Shown one piece after another: positions 1-6,340 of a stretch of DNA of 6,865 nt. The translations under genes were made by a program, and so were the position numbers. The stretch comes from Acidobacteriota bacterium. GTDB taxonomy: Bacteria; Acidobacteriota; Terriglobia; Terriglobales; Acidobacteriaceae. The notes beneath the pieces were generated by a model. That model made no database searches and was not told the origin of the DNA. It was given only the letters and a program-made list of their open reading frames with translations. Within the stretch, counting starts at the first letter, position 1; the number at the start of each line of letters is the position of its first letter. The stretch is from contig JAJZDL010000156.1 of NCBI GenBank assembly GCA_021851465.1, positions 1 through 6,865 on the forward strand, read 5' to 3'.

Positions 1-296
1 TTGATTGACCGGCCGCATCTGCCGGGACAATGTAGTAGGACGCCGAGTGTGGGGAGAATGGTTATCCGCGGGTTGTTTTCCCGGCTGCAGTGAGGTGAGG
101 CGATAAGTGCATTGCAGGCCGGGATGTCGGCGGAGGGCGGCGGGGCCGATGGCTGAAGGCGGATTGAACCGACGCGATACGGGCGGCTGTACGCACGTCG
201 GATCGGGTTGTCGGATTTATTCGCTCGCCGACACGACGGACAGGCGACGTGCCGCGGCGTGAGCATGTATCCTGCTGTAGGTCCTGATCTTTGCAT
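1..296. other. Upstream region of cdsA, no gene recognised
   Basis: No convincing coding region was found on either strand. The + strand frames are closed by stops within the first ~105 bases, and the long - strand reading frame here is mostly the antisense of cdsA with a low-complexity Arg/Pro/Ser-rich product. I looked for the C-terminus of uppS, which often precedes cdsA in bacteria, and did not see it. A TTGACC hexamer at 5-10 resembles a -35 box, but no good -10 follows at the right distance. The region probably contains the cdsA promoter and leader, but I cannot place them. Confidence 0.4.
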
Positions 297-1139
297 ATGA
301 AACGAGTCCTCACAGCCACTCTGCTGGCAATCGCCGTGGTTGCGCTTATTTTCATTGGGCAGCCGTGGATGGTTACGCTGGTCAGCGCGCTGACCGCTGA
401 GCTGGCCGCGTATGAGTACCTGCGTTTGGCCAATGCGGGCGGCGCACGCATTCCGGTCTGGTGGATGCTCTTCGGCACCGCGCTGGTTTTCCTGTTTACG
501 CTGCCCAGTTTCCATCCCGAGGCGGAGCTGCCGGCGTTGAGCGCGCTGGCGTTGATGCTGCTGGGCTGGACGGGCTTCCGCGCGCCACTGGATCGGGTGC
601 TGCGGGATGCTGCGCTGGGCCTCTTCGGGCTGGTCTACGTTGCCTATCCGATGACCCTGATGCCGATGATCTGGATGCGCGAAGACGGCAAGCCGCTGCT
701 TCTCTTCCTGCTGGTGACGGTGTGGGCGGGCGACATCGCGGCGCTTTACGTTGGCCGCAGCTTCGGCCGGCACAAGCTCTCGCGTCTGAGCCCCAACAAG
801 ACCTGGGAGGGATCGCTCGCCTCGGTCGCGGGGAGCGTTCTGGCCGGGCTTGTTGTGGTGCTCGCGGGCGAGGCGCTCTCGGCGCGGGGCGACACGGTGT
901 TGCACATTCTGGAGCCAGTGTGGCAGTCGTGCGTGTTGGCGGCAATTCTCAACGCAGCCGCTCAACTGGGCGATCTGCTGGAGTCGGCGATCAAGCGTGG
1001 CGCGGGCGTGAAGGACTCGGGAACGATACTACCTGGGCACGGCGGCGTCCTCGACCGCATCGATGCGCTTCTGCTGGCCACTCCGGTGCTGTGGTGCGTT
1101 CTGCTGATACAGGACGCGATCAGCCTGGGAAGGTTCTGA
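297..1139 (+). CDS. cdsA: Phosphatidate cytidylyltransferase (CDP-diglyceride synthase)
   Basis: This integral inner-membrane enzyme converts phosphatidic acid and CTP to CDP-diacylglycerol and pyrophosphate, the branch point for all bacterial phospholipids. The 280-residue product is the usual family length and almost entirely hydrophobic, with several membrane segments; the first two lie in about residues 5-45. The CTP_transf_1 signature is complete near the C-terminus: S230, K233-R234, K239-D240, then PGHGG at 246-250 and D253-R-I-D256, which hold the metal- and substrate-binding acids. An upstream conserved block, PNKTWEG at 166-172, is also intact. I chose the ATG at 297. A TTG two codons earlier (291) is in frame but less likely, and the Shine-Dalgarno match (GTAGGT about 278-283) is weak. 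The gene stands alone: the frequent partners uppS, dxr and rseP are not adjacent within the window. The next gene starts 555 bases downstream, so it is probably its own unit or the end of one. Confidence 0.96.
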   Translation: MKRVLTATLLAIAVVALIFIGQPWMVTLVSALTAELAAYEYLRLANAGGARIPVWWMLFGTALVFLFTLPSFHPEAELPALSALALMLLGWTGFRAPLDRVLRDAALGLFGLVYVAYPMTLMPMIWMREDGKPLLLFLLVTVWAGDIAALYVGRSFGRHKLSRLSPNKTWEGSLASVAGSVLAGLVVVLAGEALSARGDTVLHILEPVWQSCVLAAILNAAAQLGDLLESAIKRGAGVKDSGTILPGHGGVLDRIDALLLATPVLWCVLLIQDAISLGRF

Positions 1140-1247
1140 CTGCAGGCTCATGGTGCGGAGCATGGCTGCAAAGGCGCGGCCTGCCGAAGTGCCTCTGACG
1201 CTGGAACGCCGGGTGGCGCGATCGACTACGGTTCAATTTCGATCTCC

Positions 1248-1275
1248 AGTTCTCTTTTACCGAGCGGGGGGAACT
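1248..1275 (+). other. Possible stem-loop overlapping a G-rich ribosome-binding-like site
   Basis: AGTTC at 1248-1252 is the exact reverse complement of GAACT at 1271-1275, and the stem can extend inward by about two or three pairs (TC against GG, including G-U). The right arm contains a GGGGGG run (1266-1271) seven bases before an ATG at 1279, which opens a 17-codon ORF (1279-1332, MPSFEKFWGGSGFDCGD). If transcribed, the hairpin could hide that ribosome-binding-like site. A short inverted repeat like this can occur by chance, and nothing shows that the peptide is made. Confidence 0.25.
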
Positions 1276-1341
1276 ACTATGCCAAGTTTTGAGAAATTCT
1301 GGGGTGGGAGTGGTTTTGATTGTGGTGATTGATGGATTTTT

Positions 1342-1385
1342 GGGGCGAGGTGGGGGTTGACGGGGGTGCGGGGTGGGGGAAGGGG
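1342..1385 (+). other. G-quadruplex-forming motif
   Basis: Six runs of four or five guanines occur within 44 bases. The tight core is 1352-1385: GGGGG, loop TTGAC, GGGGG, loop TGC, GGGG, loop T, GGGGG, loop AA, GGGG. It has five runs of at least four G with loops of 1-5 bases, well inside the usual definition of an intramolecular G-quadruplex and enough for four tetrads. It lies on the coding strand for the downstream ppiD-like gene and directly before a copy of the dispersed hairpin repeat. Folding in the cell and any regulatory effect are inference. Confidence 0.6.
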
Positions 1386-1389
1386 CAAA

Positions 1390-1442
1390 GGCAAAGGCGA
1401 AATGCGGGGATCCCTCGACTCGCTGCGCTCGCTTGGGATGGC
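1390..1442 (+). repeat. Dispersed intergenic hairpin repeat, copy 1
   Basis: This copy reads GGCAAAG, four bases, then AATGCGGGGAT, followed by a stem-loop with arms ATCCC (1410-1414) and GGGAT (1435-1439) around a 20-base loop containing TCGCTGCGCTC (1420-1430). The second copy at 5384-5427 has the same blocks at the same spacing, but its arms are ATTCT and AGAAT, so both sides of the stem have changed together. It lies in the cdsA-ppiD gap. It resembles REP-type or miniature intergenic elements; the family name is not known to me. Confidence 0.65.
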
Positions 1443-1507
1443 GGTGGAGGGAGGGTGATGGCGGCGGTGGGGGCAGCGGGCTGGCGGGCAAGTGGGAGCG
1501 GGTGATT

Positions 1508-1513
1508 TATACT
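1508..1513 (+). promoter_or_regulatory. Candidate -10 box (TATACT) upstream of the ppiD-like gene
   Basis: TATACT, five of six matches to TATAAT, lies in the only AT-rich patch (TGATTTATACT) of this otherwise GC-rich gap. The bases about 16 upstream (GGGCAA, 1486-1491) are a poor -35 match. If used, it would give a leader of roughly 175 bases before the start codon at 1695. The assignment rests on the hexamer alone. Confidence 0.25.
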
Positions 1514-1694
1514 GGGCACTTGCTCTGCTGTCGTCGCGGCGCGCGGAAGGCTGGCGGGTTGTGGCGGGCAAAATCAAAGGGCAGATGCGTCGTCTTCGAT
1601 TGGATTCGGAGTGGGCCTGGGCCTGAGTGGGTTCAGGGCCGTCTCGATTTTGGATCTGTCGGGGAGGTCGCGCAGTCAGGGTCGTCGGTCTAGC

Positions 1695-3677
1695 ATGATT
1701 CGTTTTCTTCAGAAGGACTCCAAGGCAGTCAAGGTAATGTTCGGCGTCATAATTGGCGCTGCGTGCGTGTCGATGGTGATCTACCTGGTGCCGGGGTTGA
1801 TGGACCCTGCCGGGACGAACGACGCGGGTGTGTATGCGACGGTGCGGGAGCCTGGGGCGTGGGGGCGCCTCTTCGGAGAGAGCACGCAGGTGCAGACGGA
1901 AGAGGTGACGAAGCTGGCGCAGCGGCAGTTGCAGCAGCAGCACTATCCGGACTTCCTGATGCCGTACATGATGCAGCGCGCGGGGCAGGTCCTGCTGCAA
2001 CGGACGATGTTGACGCAAGAGGCGGACCGGCTGCACTTGCAGGTCTCCGACGCGGATCTGGTGCGCGAGCTACGGACGGGGCCGTTTGCGGAGTACCTGT
2101 TTCCCGATGGGAAGTATGTGGGCGACGAGAAGTACATTGACTTTCTGGAGGCTGCGTTTGGCCCGGACATGACGCGGAGCAGCTTCGAGACGCAGGTGAA
2201 GCAAGACATGGAGATCCAGCGGTTGCAGGCGTTGGAGACAGGCGGAGTAACTGTTTCGGCGCAGGCGGTGCGCGCTGCGGAGTTGACGCAGGGGACCAAG
2301 GTGCAGTTCGACTACGCGGTGGTGTCTTTGGAAGATATCAAGAAGACGATCAATCCGACGGACGCGGATTTGCAGGCGTACTTCAAGGAGAATGCCACGA
2401 AGTACGCGACGGCGGTCCCGGAGGCGCGGAAGCTGGAGTATGTGGCGTTCGGCGCGGCGCAGGCCCCTGGAGGGAAGGCGACAGCGAGCGATGCGGAGGT
2501 GCAGGCGTACTACAACGCGCACCTGGCGCAGTACAAGACGGATGAAGAGGTGAAGACGCGGCACATCCTGATCGCTGTGAAGGCGGGTGCGGACGCGGCG
2601 ACCGACGCGGCGGCGAAGGCCAAGGCGCAGGAGGTGCTGAAGCAGGTGCAGGCGGGCGGGAACTTTGCAGACCTGGCGAAGAAGTACTCGGACGATCCTG
2701 GGTCGAAGGACTCGGGTGGCGAGCTGCCCCTGATCGCGACGGCGAGCCTGGATCCTGCGTATGCGAAGGCGGCGATGGCGTTGAACCCTGGGCAGACGTC
2801 GGGGCTGGTGCGGTCGGCGTTCGGATATCACATCATCCAGACGGAGCAGAAGCAGCAGGCTGGGGTGAAGCCGCTGGCGTCGGTGAAGGACGCGATCGTG
2901 CAGGCGGTGGAGCAGAACAAGCAGGGCGCGGCGGAGCAGGCGTATGCGCAGCAGCTTGCGGCGGAGGCGAAGAAGGACGGGTTGGAGAAGACGGCGGCGG
3001 CGCATGGGCTGCATGCAGTGACGACCGATTATCTGGCGAAGAACGCGGTGATCGGCGGGTTGTCGGATGGCGCTCCGATGCTGACGCAGGCGTTTACGAC
3101 GGACAAGGGCGCGGCCCCGGCTGCGGTGTCTACGGGCGACGGCTATGCGGTGTTCACGGTGTTGGATGTGCAGGCGGCGCACGCCCCGGAGTTTGCGGCA
3201 TACAAGGCGCATGTGCTGGACGACTACCGCGCACAGAAGGCCCCGGAGCTGCTGGAGGCGGAGACGAACAAGCTGGCAGCGCGGGCGAAGGAGCTGAACG
3301 ACCTGAAGAAGGCGGCGGCTGAGTTGAAGGTGCCGATGAAGACGAGCGACCTGGTGGGCGAGGAGGGGCAGGTGCCGGATCTGGGTGCGATGAACGGGCC
3401 GGGCACGGCGGCGTTTTCGCTGCCGATCGGCGGGATCTCGGGGCCGATCGACGCAGGGCAGACGGGCGTTGTGCTGTGCCTGACCAACAAGCAGGAGCCG
3501 AGCGCGGCGGAGATAGCGAAGAACTTCGATGCGACACGGGAGCAGTTGGTGGGCCAGAAGCGGGAGGAGATCTTCAACCTATTTGTGGGGACGCTGGGGC
3601 AGCGGTATGAACAGGGCGGCGGAATCCGGCTGACCAAGCAGGCGTCGTCTCCGGGGGGGATTCCGTCGGGCAGCTAG
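1695..3677 (+). CDS. Membrane-anchored SurA/PpiD-like peptidyl-prolyl isomerase chaperone
   Basis: The product is a 660-residue periplasmic chaperone anchored in the inner membrane, probably assisting the folding of exported and outer-membrane proteins. It begins MIRFLQKDSKAVK, followed by one membrane segment at about residues 12-34, with most of the chain then predicted outside the cytoplasm. A SurA_N/PpiD-type helical chaperone region occupies about 45-250. A parvulin rotamase domain follows at about 287-386, opening with RHIL (289-292), carrying a GSKDSGGEL loop and ending with FGYHII (376-381). The remaining ~270 residues are Ala/Lys/Glu-rich and helical, as in PpiD C-terminal regions. 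E. coli PpiD (623 residues) has the same order, so I consider this the PpiD counterpart, but I withhold the symbol because SurA-like paralogues are common. I chose the ATG at 1695 because the standard N-terminus begins there; the frame is open back to a GTG at 1611, but those residues look non-coding. The Shine-Dalgarno site is weak. The gene stands apart from both neighbours. Confidence 0.92.
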   Translation: MIRFLQKDSKAVKVMFGVIIGAACVSMVIYLVPGLMDPAGTNDAGVYATVREPGAWGRLFGESTQVQTEEVTKLAQRQLQQQHYPDFLMPYMMQRAGQVLLQRTMLTQEADRLHLQVSDADLVRELRTGPFAEYLFPDGKYVGDEKYIDFLEAAFGPDMTRSSFETQVKQDMEIQRLQALETGGVTVSAQAVRAAELTQGTKVQFDYAVVSLEDIKKTINPTDADLQAYFKENATKYATAVPEARKLEYVAFGAAQAPGGKATASDAEVQAYYNAHLAQYKTDEEVKTRHILIAVKAGADAATDAAAKAKAQEVLKQVQAGGNFADLAKKYSDDPGSKDSGGELPLIATASLDPAYAKAAMALNPGQTSGLVRSAFGYHIIQTEQKQQAGVKPLASVKDAIVQAVEQNKQGAAEQAYAQQLAAEAKKDGLEKTAAAHGLHAVTTDYLAKNAVIGGLSDGAPMLTQAFTTDKGAAPAAVSTGDGYAVFTVLDVQAAHAPEFAAYKAHVLDDYRAQKAPELLEAETNKLAARAKELNDLKKAAAELKVPMKTSDLVGEEGQVPDLGAMNGPGTAAFSLPIGGISGPIDAGQTGVVLCLTNKQEPSAAEIAKNFDATREQLVGQKREEIFNLFVGTLGQRYEQGGGIRLTKQASSPGGIPSGS

Positions 3678-3696
3678 ACTGGTCGATCTGTAGAGG

Positions 3697-3754
3697 AGGG
3701 GCCTGTTGCCAGTTCGGTGTGTGGTTGCGCGCCGGGTTGGGGACAGGCTCTTTT
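3697..3754 (+). terminator. Possible weak terminator after the ppiD-like gene
   Basis: AGGGGCCTGT (3697-3706) can pair with ACAGGCTCTT (3743-3752), counting two G-U pairs, and the second arm runs into TTTT (3751-3754). The loop is long (36 bases) and the T-run short, so this is at best a poor intrinsic terminator. A second, overlapping stem is possible: CTTTTGT plus CGATGC (3750-3762) against GCATCG plus ACAAAG (3782-3797). The two stems share the T-run and would exclude each other. Both lie in the 163-base gap before malQ. Confidence 0.25.
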
Positions 3755-3840
3755 GTCGATGCGGCGATGGCGCTGCCTTTGGCATCGGGATACAAAGCGG
3801 TTCTGGGCAGGCATGTTTTCCTGGCAGTGAAGGGTGAGGA

Positions 3841-5358
3841 ATGAATCGCGAGCGGATGAGTGGAGTGTTGCTGCATATAACGAGCTTGCCTTCGCCGGGC
3901 GGGGTGGGAGACTTTGGGCCGGCGGCGTACGAGTTTGCGGACTTTCTGGCGGCGGCGAAGCAGCGGGTGTGGCAGGTGCTGCCGCTGGGGCCTCCGGGGT
4001 ACGGCGGGTCGCCGTACTCGGGGCTATCGGCGTTTGCGGGGAACCCGGTGCTGATCAGCTTGGAGCGGCTGGCGGAGGCGGGGTGGATTGCGGCGGAGCG
4101 CTTGGCGGGAGTGGCGGGAGACGATGGGGCTGCGGACTTCGATGCGGCGGCGCGCAAGGTTGTGCTGATCGAAGAGGCGGCGGGGAAGTTCCTAGACCAC
4201 ATGGACGATGAGGCGCGCACGCAGTTTTTGAAGTTCTGCGAGGAGAACATGAGCTGGCTGCCCGACTATGCGAGCTTCAATGTGCTGCGGCGGAGGTTCG
4301 GTGCGGCGAGCTGGAACGAGTGGCCGGAGGAGTACGCGCAGCGCAAGCACGACGCGCTGGCGGCCCTGTTGACCGAGGAGGCGCGCGCACTGGCGGTGGA
4401 GAAGGCGATCCAGTTCTTCTTCGACGAGCAGTGGCGCGCGCTGCGGGCGTACTGTGGGGAGCGCGGGGTCCGCATTCTGGGCGACATGGCGATCTTTGTG
4501 AACTACGACAGCGCGGAGGTGTGGACGCACCCGGAGATCTTCGAACTGGACGAGAAGGGCAGGATGCTGCGCGTCTCGGGCGTGCCGCCGGATTACTTTT
4601 CGGCGACGGGGCAACGCTGGGGCAACCCGCTGTACAAATGGGGCGAGCTGAAGGAGCGTGGCTTCGACTGGTGGGTGGCGCGGGTGCGGCGCGCGCTGGC
4701 GCTGTACGACATGGTCCGGCTGGACCACTTTCGCGGCTTCGAGGCGTACTGGTCGATTGCGGCGGACGAGCCGACGGCGATGAATGGGCAGTGGGTGAAG
4801 GCACCGGGGCTGGAGCTGTTCCAGCGGCTGAAGGAGGTCTTCGGCGAGCTGCCGTTTATCGCCGAGGACCTGGGGCTGATTACGCCGGAGGTGGAGGAGC
4901 TGCGCGAGCACTTTGGGTTTCCGGGGATGCGCGTGTTGCAGTTCGGGTTCTCCGACCGCGGTGCGCGAATCTATCTGCCGCACCAGTATGTGCCGAAGAC
5001 GGTCGCCTACACGGGGACGCACGACAACGACACGACGCTGGGATGGTGGAAGAGCGGAGTGGGCGAGCAGGAGCGGGCGCATGTGCAGACGTACCTGCAG
5101 CCGATCGGGCAGGACGAGGAGATCGTGGGCGCGATGATGCGCGCGGCGGCGCGGTCGGTTGCGGAGTTGTGCATCTTTCCGATGCAGGACATACTGCAAC
5201 TGGGCAGCGAGGCGCGGATGAACACGCCTTCGGACAGCGTTGGAAACTGGACCTGGCGCTATGAGGCGGGGGCGCTGCGTCCGGAGATGGCGGCAGAGCT
5301 TGCCGCACTGATGGAGATGACGGACCGGGACGGGGTTGAGGCGAAGGGAGAGGCATAG
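3841..5358 (+). CDS. malQ: 4-alpha-glucanotransferase (amylomaltase, GH77)
   Basis: This cytoplasmic disproportionating enzyme transfers alpha-1,4-glucan segments between maltodextrins, releasing glucose, in maltodextrin and glycogen turnover. The 505-residue product matches the short bacterial type (about 500 residues, like the Thermus enzyme) and lacks the N-terminal extension of E. coli MalQ. The N-terminus carries the family block SGVLLHITSLPSPGGVGDFG. The substrate-loop motif SATGQRWGNP is at 254-263. The catalytic triad is intact: nucleophile D295 in RLDHFRG, acid/base E342 in AEDLG, and transition-state stabiliser D395 in GTHDNDT, closely matching D293, E340 and D395 of the Thermus aquaticus enzyme. 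I chose the ATG at 3841 because GAAGGG (3829-3834) lies six bases upstream; a second ATG at 3856 would remove only five residues. No maltose transporter, phosphorylase or branching enzyme is in view, so the metabolic context cannot be refined. It is probably an independent transcription unit. Confidence 0.97.
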   Translation: MNRERMSGVLLHITSLPSPGGVGDFGPAAYEFADFLAAAKQRVWQVLPLGPPGYGGSPYSGLSAFAGNPVLISLERLAEAGWIAAERLAGVAGDDGAADFDAAARKVVLIEEAAGKFLDHMDDEARTQFLKFCEENMSWLPDYASFNVLRRRFGAASWNEWPEEYAQRKHDALAALLTEEARALAVEKAIQFFFDEQWRALRAYCGERGVRILGDMAIFVNYDSAEVWTHPEIFELDEKGRMLRVSGVPPDYFSATGQRWGNPLYKWGELKERGFDWWVARVRRALALYDMVRLDHFRGFEAYWSIAADEPTAMNGQWVKAPGLELFQRLKEVFGELPFIAEDLGLITPEVEELREHFGFPGMRVLQFGFSDRGARIYLPHQYVPKTVAYTGTHDNDTTLGWWKSGVGEQERAHVQTYLQPIGQDEEIVGAMMRAAARSVAELCIFPMQDILQLGSEARMNTPSDSVGNWTWRYEAGALRPEMAAELAALMEMTDRDGVEAKGEA

Positions 5359-5383
5359 CGGCGGTTGGGTGAGAACAAGCAAC

Positions 5384-5427
5384 GGCAAAGACCCAATGCG
5401 GGGATTCTTCGCTGCGCTCAGAATGAC
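5384..5427 (+). repeat. Dispersed intergenic hairpin repeat, copy 2
   Basis: This copy reads GGCAAAG (5384-5390), four bases, AATGCGGGGAT (5395-5405), then a stem with arms ATTCT (5404-5408) and AGAAT (5420-5424) around the 11-base loop TCGCTGCGCTC. The first 22 bases keep exactly the block spacing of copy 1 (1390-1442). The loop is shorter by five bases on the left and four on the right, and the stem has two compensatory substitutions. It begins 26 bases after the malQ stop, but no T-run follows, so it is not a standard intrinsic terminator. Confidence 0.65.
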
Positions 5428-5516
5428 AAGTTCAAGTGAACGACAGGTTGAAAATATGGGTGCTGCGCCGGCGCGGTAGACTGGTGGGAACGAAGTTCAA
5501 ACTGACAGGAGCAACG
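5428..5516 (+). other. Leader of the 61-residue ORF with a duplicated AAGTTCAA...GACAGG block
   Basis: AAGTTCAA followed by GACAGG occurs at 5428-5447 and again at 5493-5509. In the second copy the last bases (AGGAG, 5507-5511) form the ribosome-binding site of the next gene. Between them lies a perfect 10-base palindrome, GCGCCGGCGC (5465-5474), directly before a -10-like TAGACT (5477-5482). No good -35 element is at the right distance. The palindrome could be an operator or a chance GC palindrome. Confidence 0.3.
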
Positions 5517-5702
5517 ATGCCTCTCTCTGGTGAAGCAATACGGACGATGAACTATGTGGACGATATATCTGTGACGCTGCGGCGGATCCTGACGGTGTTG
5601 CCGTCGCTGACGGACGAGGAGCGGCAGCGCGTGTCGGAGCACATCAAGGGCGCGGAGCCGAGCTACGAGAGCGTGATCCTGGCCGTGCAAGCGAAGAAGT
5701 GA
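5517..5702 (+). CDS. Small orphan protein (61 aa), coupled to the HADH-like gene
   Basis: I do not recognise a family. The start is well supported: AGGAG at 5507-5511 lies five bases before the ATG at 5517. An upstream in-frame GTG at 5436 would add 27 Arg-rich residues encoded by the repeat/leader region and is rejected. The protein is soluble, has no signal peptide or membrane segment, and looks mostly helical. A segment rich in hydrophobic residues (VTLRRILTVLPSL) is followed by a charged helix (TDEERQRVSEHIKGAEP) and a C-terminal AVQAKK. There are no cysteines or metal motifs. Its TGA stop (5700-5702) overlaps the GTG start of the next gene (5699) by four bases, the usual arrangement for translational coupling, so the two products are probably made in step and may work together. 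An adaptor or stabilising partner is a guess. Confidence 0.75.
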   Translation: MPLSGEAIRTMNYVDDISVTLRRILTVLPSLTDEERQRVSEHIKGAEPSYESVILAVQAKK

Positions 5703-6340
5703 GCGGCGGAGTGGCGGGCGTGAGCGTGGATGGTTTGCAACCTGCGATCCACAGGGTGGCGGTGATTGGCGCTGGGCGCGTGGGTCGGAGCTTTGCGCTG
5801 GCGTGCGCTGCGGCGGGCTTCGACGTTGTGCTGGAGGACGTGATGCCGGCCAACCTGCGGCGGGCACAGGAGGCGTACGCCGATCTGGCGTCGCAGAACG
5901 CGGGGGCGCGCGGCAGGCTGACGGTTGCGGCGACGATCGAGGAGGCGGTGCGCGAGGCGGACGTTGCGGTGGACTTTGTGCCGGATGAGCTGGAGTCGAA
6001 GCTGGAGATCTTTTGCCTGCTCGACCGGATGGCGCCGCCGCGTACGGTCCTGCTGACGCCGAGCGAGGCGCAGAGCATCACCGACCTGGCGTCGTGCACC
6101 TATCGCGGCGACCGCTGCTTCGCGCTGCGCGGGGGATTTGACTTTATCGTGGATGGGGCCGAGGGGGCAAGGCCAGTGCTGCTGCGGTATTCGGCGGGGG
6201 CTGTGCGGGCGGCGCTGGAGGCGGTGAGGGGGTTTCTGCGGGCGCTGGGCGGGGAGGTGCGCGTAGAGGCGGATGCGGATGCGCCGATGCCGGTGAAGGA
6301 CCTCCGGCAATCAACGAGCGTGGCGAATCACGGGGCCTGA
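5699..6340 (+). CDS. NAD-binding-domain protein related to 3-hydroxyacyl-CoA dehydrogenase, probably non-catalytic
   Basis: The 213-residue cytoplasmic protein has the Rossmann fold of the 3HCDH N-terminal domain. A beta strand leads into the dinucleotide motif GAGRVG (24-29), an acidic pair E46-D47 sits at the end of strand 2 as expected for NAD, and VDFVPDELESKLEIF (91-105) matches the family's E-x-V-x-E...K block. Hydroxyacyl-CoA dehydrogenases continue with NTSS, a catalytic His in GLHFFNP, and a ~100-residue C-terminal dimerisation domain. Here the equivalent stretch reads TPSEAQSITDLAS (120-132), the His position is R144 in FALRGG, no FNP motif follows, and the chain stops at residue 213. 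My alignment is by eye, but the catalytic Ser and His both seem lost. It may be a sensor, a partner of the 61-residue protein, or a relic. The GTG at 5699 overlaps the previous stop; alternative GTGs at 5711, 5720 and 5726 would also keep the fold. Its 3' end overlaps the convergent - strand gene by 13 bases. Confidence 0.8.
   Translation: MSGGVAGVSVDGLQPAIHRVAVIGAGRVGRSFALACAAAGFDVVLEDVMPANLRRAQEAYADLASQNAGARGRLTVAATIEEAVREADVAVDFVPDELESKLEIFCLLDRMAPPRTVLLTPSEAQSITDLASCTYRGDRCFALRGGFDFIVDGAEGARPVLLRYSAGAVRAALEAVRGFLRALGGEVRVEADADAPMPVKDLRQSTSVANHGA

Noticed and set aside
62..478. 138-codon - strand reading frame upstream of and into cdsA
   Set aside because: Over half is antisense to the N-terminal part of cdsA; the product is Arg/Pro/Ser-rich with no motif, as expected of a GC-rich shadow frame.
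1150..1332. 60-codon + strand reading frame in the cdsA-ppiD gap
   Set aside because: It starts at an ATG without a good ribosome-binding site and has no recognisable features; only the internal 17-codon part has a possible binding site, which I mention with low confidence.
1611..1694. N-terminal extension of the PpiD-like protein from the GTG at 1611
   Set aside because: The family N-terminus (short basic stretch then one membrane helix) begins at 1695; the extra 28 residues are Gly/Ser/Arg-rich and lie in G-rich leader sequence.
2070..3212. 380-codon - strand reading frame opposite the chaperone gene
   Set aside because: Extremely Arg/Leu-rich antisense frame caused by strong third-position GC bias; no domain visible.
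4320..5264. 314-codon + strand frame inside malQ
   Set aside because: Alternate-frame shadow, Gly/Ala/Arg-rich, lying wholly within the catalytic part of malQ.
4192..5388. 398-codon - strand reading frame opposite malQ
   Set aside because: Antisense shadow of malQ, whose full GH77 catalytic triad proves the + strand frame.
5404..5424. Intrinsic terminator for malQ
   Set aside because: The hairpin is real, but no T-run follows and the same element also lies at 1390-1442, upstream of a gene and not after one, so a dispersed repeat explains it better.
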